Assembly (NCBI RefSeq): GCF_029945685.1
Contig: NZ_JAQSDA010000006.1
Span: forward strand, 248,001-312,000
Direction: 5' to 3'
DNA length: 64,000 nt
DNA from: Polaromonas sp.
GTDB taxonomy: Bacteria > Pseudomonadota > Gammaproteobacteria > Burkholderiales > Burkholderiaceae_C
The position numbers and the translations under genes were made by a program. This document shows, piece after piece, positions 60,263 to 64,000 of this stretch. The notes below the pieces were generated by a model. That model made no database searches. It saw only the letters and a program-made list of their open reading frames with translations, and was not told the origin of the DNA. Within the stretch, counting starts at the first letter, position 1, and each line of letters begins with the position of its first letter.

Positions 60263-61097
60263 TTAGAACACCCATCCCTCCGCCATTTTCCCCACACGTT
60301 CGGACTCACCGAGGACATCGAAGGCGACGCTCAGATCGGCTTCCTCGATCCGTCCTCCGGGATCTCCGTTCATGCTGTCGATGAGAGCACTTGCGGCCGA
60401 TTCGCGGGTACGCCGGAGATGTATCAACTGAACATCGAGGTCCATGTCATGGATGGCGTTCCAGGACATTCCGGCCGTGTGCTTGCGCTGCAGCTTTGAG
60501 CTCGACCTGGGAGACGGGCATCTTTTTGCGCGCCGTACTCTCTTGCGCACGGACTCCGGTTACATTGCAGATATCCGCTTTGGGAAGCGCTTTCGCAGCG
60601 CTGCCGTGATTGGGCTGGACTTGGCCTCGGAGGTGCAAAACCGCATCGCCGGCGTGCTCCAGGGCAGGACGAGCTTCACGCAGGACAGATCCCCATAGCG
60701 CGCGACGTTGGTGTGCCACCGCCCTTGCCAACGGTCCATCAAGTCACCCGCAGCCCGCTTGACGACCATCAGCTCCCAGCCGAGGTGGTCAGCCAGTCGC
60801 TGGCAACTGGGAAGGCTGTCCTTCCACTCGACGCGACCCAGATCGGCATGCACCAGGACGCGCGGACCCGTGTGCCCGATACGGTTCAGGTGCTGGTTGA
60901 CCTGCAGCGCTGCAGCGGTTCCGTCCTTGCCGCCGCTGACGCCGATGGCCACCACGACATTGGCGGCGAGCAGCTGCTCTATTGCAGGCGTCATGGACAG
61001 CTTCAGGTCCTTCCCGCTGGTCAGCGCTGCGCGGGGCATGAACACCAGCGGAGCGCCGGCGACGGGGGGGTTGCGGCAGGCCGCCAGTCAGATCCAT
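60263..61097 (-). pseudogene. PAPS-reductase-like PP-loop protein, broken by several frameshifts
   Basis: The intact part shows the PP-loop VSGGKDGTAAAL, VLVHADLGRVEW, then PWSTPAMRFCTSEAK, typical of the phosphoadenosine-phosphosulfate-reductase-like family found on mobile elements. The start ATG 61097 overlaps the upstream stop (TGATG). Reading the family through needs three shifts: a C7/G7 run at 61064-61070, a missing base near 60577 (after RKRFPK the family continues ICNVTGVRAQESTARKKMP in another frame), and an extra A near 60495-60497 (then GMSWNAI). The last 50 residues were not recognised, and the SRVSC-FC cysteine motif was not found. It is a decayed gene or an assembly with indel errors. 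Confidence 0.6.
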
Positions 61098-61957
61098 CAC
61101 GCACCGCCCTTCTTGACCTTCGACGGCCTCTTCGCAGAGCCCGCTTTGCCGGGCTTGTCTGGTTTCGAGGCCTTGGCAGCGGCAGGCGGTGGCCCATCCT
61201 TGGGCGGCAGCGGCTCAGCCTGTCCCTTCTGCGCGGTTTTCATGAGCCGCTCATTCTGGCGTTCGAGCCGGCGTGCCTGTTCGGCTGCAGCTTTTTCGCT
61301 GCCTGCGGCGACGTCGGCCACCGCAAGCTTGTTGCGTCCGTCTTCCGTCATCCTGATCGGCCGGCCCCGCCCGGTCGTGATCACCCAGCCCCGGTCTTCT
61401 TCGCGTTTCATCATCGCGGACAGGCGACGGGTGTCGCGCGGGCTGGCGTTGTCACCGAGCATTTCTGCGCCGAGACGGGCCAGCGTGAGGCCTTCGGGGA
61501 AGGTCGCCAGCTTCGCCAGCACCGTCAGGCGATCGAGGACCACCCAGTCGCCGCTGGTTTGACGCAGGTTGGCTTCCAGCAAGCGGCGCTCGCTTTCGGC
61601 GTCCCTGGCGATGGAGGCTTCGTTGGAGACAACCTCTTCCTTTGGGCCCGCGGCATAGCTGTCATCGGCGGCGGTGTAGCGGCGGCGCGGGGAATCCGAG
61701 CCGGAGTCACTTCCGCCGTCATCGGCGCGGCCGAGGAAGCCTGAATAGTTGCCGGCGCCGCTCACGGGACGCGCCTTTGGCACGTAGTGCTGCAGCTGGT
61801 GCTCAGCCTGCTCGATGCTGGCGATCCTGTTCTTGGCGCGTTCGAGGCGCTGGTCCAGGCTTTCGCCCGGCAGGCCGCCCCTGAGGGCGCGCAGCGCTTC
61901 AAGTTTGCGGGCCACACCGGCGTTGATGTCGTTCTGGCTCCAAGGTACTGGTTGCAT
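61097..61957 (-). CDS. Hypothetical protein with winged-helix-like segment and basic tail
   Basis: This is a 286-residue protein. The N-terminal 60 residues are helical (coiled-coil-like ESLDQRLERAKNRIASIEQ). Residues about 125-200 resemble a winged helix (TVLAKLATFPEGLTLARLG, then DRGWVITTGRGRPIRMTEDG). The last 80 residues hold a coiled coil and a Lys/Pro-rich tail (KPDKPGKAGSAKRPSKVKK). It may bind DNA. CAGGAG precedes the ATG at 61957. Its stop overlaps the start of the PAPS-reductase-like gene by one base. Confidence 0.65.
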   Translation of the reverse strand: MQPVPWSQNDINAGVARKLEALRALRGGLPGESLDQRLERAKNRIASIEQAEHQLQHYVPKARPVSGAGNYSGFLGRADDGGSDSGSDSPRRRYTAADDSYAAGPKEEVVSNEASIARDAESERRLLEANLRQTSGDWVVLDRLTVLAKLATFPEGLTLARLGAEMLGDNASPRDTRRLSAMMKREEDRGWVITTGRGRPIRMTEDGRNKLAVADVAAGSEKAAAEQARRLERQNERLMKTAQKGQAEPLPPKDGPPPAAAKASKPDKPGKAGSAKRPSKVKKGGA

Positions 61958-62152
61958 GTTGATGTCACTCCTGAGGCGGTTGCATTCATGTTTGTCACTC
62001 GATTCATCGTTATCGAAATGGACGAAAGTTCAAGGGCCAAACAAGGCCTAGCTGCAGCTCTTTTTTTGCACTCGACGCGGGACGCGCCGAGTAGCGCCAC
62101 TCGAACAAACCGCCGCCGAGTGGTTGTCTTGCGAGGATTCCGGTGCCTCCAG

Positions 62153-62707
62153 CTACATGCGGACTTGCGGCACCACGTGCGCCGGCGCTGAGCGCCCGAG
62201 GACCGCGCACGGAATCACACGATTGGAGTCATCAAAGCCCTTGGAGGCGATGAAACGGCACGGATCCACCACAGTGGGGAACGAGTCAGCGCTCGCGGTG
62301 AAGGGAACCATGCGCAGGACCACGGCGTTCGCCTGGTGGCCGGGCCAGTGCAGCATCGCAACCCCCTGGCGGCCTTCGGCGATCACGAGGCCTTCGAACC
62401 CCAGCGTCTGCGCCAGCGCGGTACCGTCGCGCGCCACGCGCTCCAGGGACCACCAGCTCCAGTCGCTGTCGGTGAGGATCGCGCCGTGAGGATAGGCCTT
62501 CCACATCGCGCTCACGGCCGTGCCCGGCTTGAAGCGCGACAGGCAGCTGGACCACCAGAAAAGGAAATGCGCGTACGCGGCCCGGCCCACCGCATCCTGG
62601 GGCGTCAGGTCCTGGCCGGCATACAAACGCTCGATGTCGTCATCGGAGTTGGCCAACGCGGCAGGAAGGCCGGTTCGTTCCAGAACGCTGCTGATAACTT
62701 CAGACAT
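62153..62707 (-). CDS. Hypothetical protein
   Basis: This is a 184-residue protein without a recognised domain. It contains several Trp residues (FLFWWSSCLSRFKPG, SDWSWWSLERV) and a central strand-like region (GLVIAEGRQGVAMLHWPGHQANAVVLRMVPF). It starts 8 bp inside the 3' end of the gene at 62700-64000, so the two are translationally coupled. A 195-bp gap with no recognised gene separates it from 61957. Confidence 0.65.
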   Translation of the reverse strand: MSEVISSVLERTGLPAALANSDDDIERLYAGQDLTPQDAVGRAAYAHFLFWWSSCLSRFKPGTAVSAMWKAYPHGAILTDSDWSWWSLERVARDGTALAQTLGFEGLVIAEGRQGVAMLHWPGHQANAVVLRMVPFTASADSFPTVVDPCRFIASKGFDDSNRVIPCAVLGRSAPAHVVPQVRM

Positions 62708-64000
62708 GGCTGCTCTCCTTGGTGACTGCCTTGCGGCCGGGGTGGTTGGAACGGGTCAGGCCGTGGGCGCGCCGGCCAGCGGCATCACGCTGTGCCGGCG
62801 CGCTGTCAGCGACGGGTCGCTCCGGGAATGCCACAGCGCTGTGATCGAGTGACAGCACAAAGGCGATCCAAACGGCCAGCGCGCGGGTGGGCTGCGAGCG
62901 CGGCGCGTGCCATGCCTTGGTGCGGACAATCAGCGATTCCAGGCGCACCAGCAGCTTCTGTTCGGCAGCAGAACCGAAAAGGCCGAACTGGCGCGCGATC
63001 TTGATTTGCCTGTACTGCGCGCACCAGCGGTCGATGCGCTGCAGCTCGGCGCGCCAGCTGTCCCGGAAGGCGGTACCGGGCTGTGGCGACTCCGGTGTAA
63101 TCGGGTGTTCGGCCTGCAGCGTCTCGAAGCCGCGCATCTGCTGCAGGGCGTCCAGTGCCCAGGTCGGCATGCCGCCGAGCCCGGCCTCGACCTCTGCGGC
63201 CGTCAGCTCCACCATGGCGATGTCCACCGCGATCTGCTGCGCAAGGTGCGCCATCTTCATGGCGGTCGAAACCCAGCCTGGCGGGCGTTTGCTGGCCTGG
63301 CTGGGAGGCGTTGTAAGGTCGGCACCCTCTGCAGACGGCGAGACCAGGTCGACCTTTCCCAGCCACTTGCGCAGTTCCTCGCTGCGCCAGACCATCTGGT
63401 GCTGCAGCCAGTTCGTGGCTTGGTCCAGGCGCTGTGGATCCGCAAGCTCGATGTCGCTGTCCCGCGCGGCGTCCCGGAGCCACTGGATATCCACGGTCAG
63501 CGGCTCAAGCAGGCTGATATGGCCCAGCGCCTCGAAAACCTCCGATGTCGTCAGCGTCACGGCCATGCCCTGCCCCACCTGGTCAGACAACCTGATGCTG
63601 CCCAGGCCTGCCCAGTCCAGTGGCAACATTGGCGCGGATCCGGCGGGCGCAGCCTCTTCGCCGAGCGCGGCACCGGGCGCAGCGTCAACCTCCCTGCCCG
63701 CGCTGGCTTCCTGGCGCGCGCGCGCAGGCTTTTCGGGGCGCAGCGCATGCGCTGGTCCAGCGCCGGCAGCCTTGCCGCCCTCAGGCTTGTCCGCTTTGAG
63801 CATGGCGAACAGATCGAACGGATCCATCTCCAGCAGGCGCCGGCTTTTCCCCTTCCCCGCCTTGTGCTGCTCGATCGCGTTGCGCACCTGGTGCACCGGC
63901 GTCCGGCGCGGGCCCGCTGGCTCAACGCCTGTTGCCCCAGCCTTTTGCTCGCCCTGCCCTGCGTCGAGTGGATCTCCGCCTTGGGCCGCAGCCGCTTGCG
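62700..64000 (-). CDS. Hypothetical protein, C-terminal part (runs off window)
   Basis: The frame is open to the window edge, about 433 codons visible. A GTG at 63896 is possible but unlikely as a start because the frame and coding character continue upstream (RTPVHQVRNAIEQ). The visible N-part is Ala/Pro/Glu-rich and disordered, the middle has helical stretches (DAARDSDIELADPQRLDQATNWLQHQM), and the end is Arg-rich. It could be the C-terminal part of a replication or partition protein of an integrative element, but no motif supports this. Confidence 0.55.
   Translation of the reverse strand, partial: QAAAAQGGDPLDAGQGEQKAGATGVEPAGPRRTPVHQVRNAIEQHKAGKGKSRRLLEMDPFDLFAMLKADKPEGGKAAGAGPAHALRPEKPARARQEASAGREVDAAPGAALGEEAAPAGSAPMLPLDWAGLGSIRLSDQVGQGMAVTLTTSEVFEALGHISLLEPLTVDIQWLRDAARDSDIELADPQRLDQATNWLQHQMVWRSEELRKWLGKVDLVSPSAEGADLTTPPSQASKRPPGWVSTAMKMAHLAQQIAVDIAMVELTAAEVEAGLGGMPTWALDALQQMRGFETLQAEHPITPESPQPGTAFRDSWRAELQRIDRWCAQYRQIKIARQFGLFGSAAEQKLLVRLESLIVRTKAWHAPRSQPTRALAVWIAFVLSLDHSAVAFPERPVADSAPAQRDAAGRRAHGLTRSNHPGRKAVTKESSHV

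Noticed and set aside
60257..60499. 80-codon plus-strand frame after an AT-rich stretch
   Set aside because: Codon-aligned antisense to the tail of the PAPS-reductase-like frame; it has an ATG but no ribosome site. It remains a weak alternative because the minus-strand tail was not recognised either.
1..64000. tRNA, rRNA, CRISPR or riboswitch
   Set aside because: No cloverleaf with a TTCGA-type T-loop, no rRNA segment, no regularly spaced repeats of CRISPR type and no recognised riboswitch core were seen by reading; a covariance-model search would be needed to exclude small RNAs.

Overview
The window reads as high-GC betaproteobacterial DNA, most likely Burkholderiales and perhaps Comamonadaceae. 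The reasons are the paired Bug (tripartite tricarboxylate) receptors beside CaiB/BaiF CoA-transferases, the LysR and MalT-type regulators, the Liv-type ABC importer with an acyl-CoA ligase gene inside it, and IS5-family elements. This is inferred from gene content, not from a marker gene. No rRNA, tRNA or CRISPR array was seen.

Layout. (1) 1-14586 holds several small acyl-CoA modules. A leftward operon encodes a nitroreductase, a thiolase-fold aldolase-like protein, its DUF35 partner and a MalT/LuxR-type regulator cut by the window edge. A rightward acetyl-CoA-synthetase-like gene follows. Next come two LysR genes, each divergent from CoA-ester genes (acyl-CoA dehydrogenase plus CaiB; a CaiB pair plus two periplasmic Bug receptors). 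(2) 14588-15747 is an IS5-family element whose target duplication overlaps the stop codon of the second Bug gene. A 221-bp segment bounded by 13-bp inverted repeats follows. (3) 16004-50781 is a divergent catabolic supercluster. Nineteen leftward genes (37360 down to 16004) encode an acyl-CoA ligase, a lipid-transfer-type thiolase, a MaoC pair, an SDR, two acyl-CoA dehydrogenase pairs plus two single acyl-CoA dehydrogenases, a biotin-dependent acyl-CoA carboxylase (alpha and beta), CaiB, two enoyl-CoA hydratases, an MBL hydrolase, a beta-carbonic anhydrase and MmgE/PrpD. Twelve rightward genes (37497 to 50781) encode an isovaleryl-CoA-dehydrogenase-like enzyme, a hydratase, a thiolase, an HSD10-like SDR, another acyl-CoA dehydrogenase, the complete LivG/H/M/K/F importer with a long-chain-type ligase between livG and livH, and an alpha-methylacyl-CoA racemase. 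(4) 50876-51823 is a second, 3'-truncated IS5-family element. (5) 51824-64000 is a different backbone of mostly unknown genes with heavy start/stop overlap. It includes a WGR-like plus ATP-dependent-ligase fusion, a DUF3268-like zinc protein, a frameshifted PAPS-reductase-like gene, inverted repeats and a set of three direct repeats. It looks like part of an integrative element or plasmid, but no integrase, relaxase or replication gene is visible here.

How it may work together (inference). The Liv importer brings in an organic acid or branched amphipathic compound, and the ligases or CoA-transferases make its CoA thioester. The racemase sets alpha-methyl stereochemistry, and dehydrogenases, hydratases and SDRs carry out beta-oxidation. 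The carboxylase, fed with bicarbonate by the linked carbonic anhydrase, activates a beta-methyl-branched enoyl-CoA. Thiolase-fold enzymes then cleave the chain. The order beta subunit, (CaiB), acyl-CoA dehydrogenase, hydratase, alpha subunit resembles the acyclic-terpene (Atu) and leucine (Liu) carboxylation modules, but no HMG-CoA-lyase gene is present. The paired dehydrogenases, MaoC pair and thiolase-fold aldolase-like protein with DUF35 resemble modules of steroid side-chain degradation, yet no steroid-ring genes are visible. The substrate is therefore not determined.
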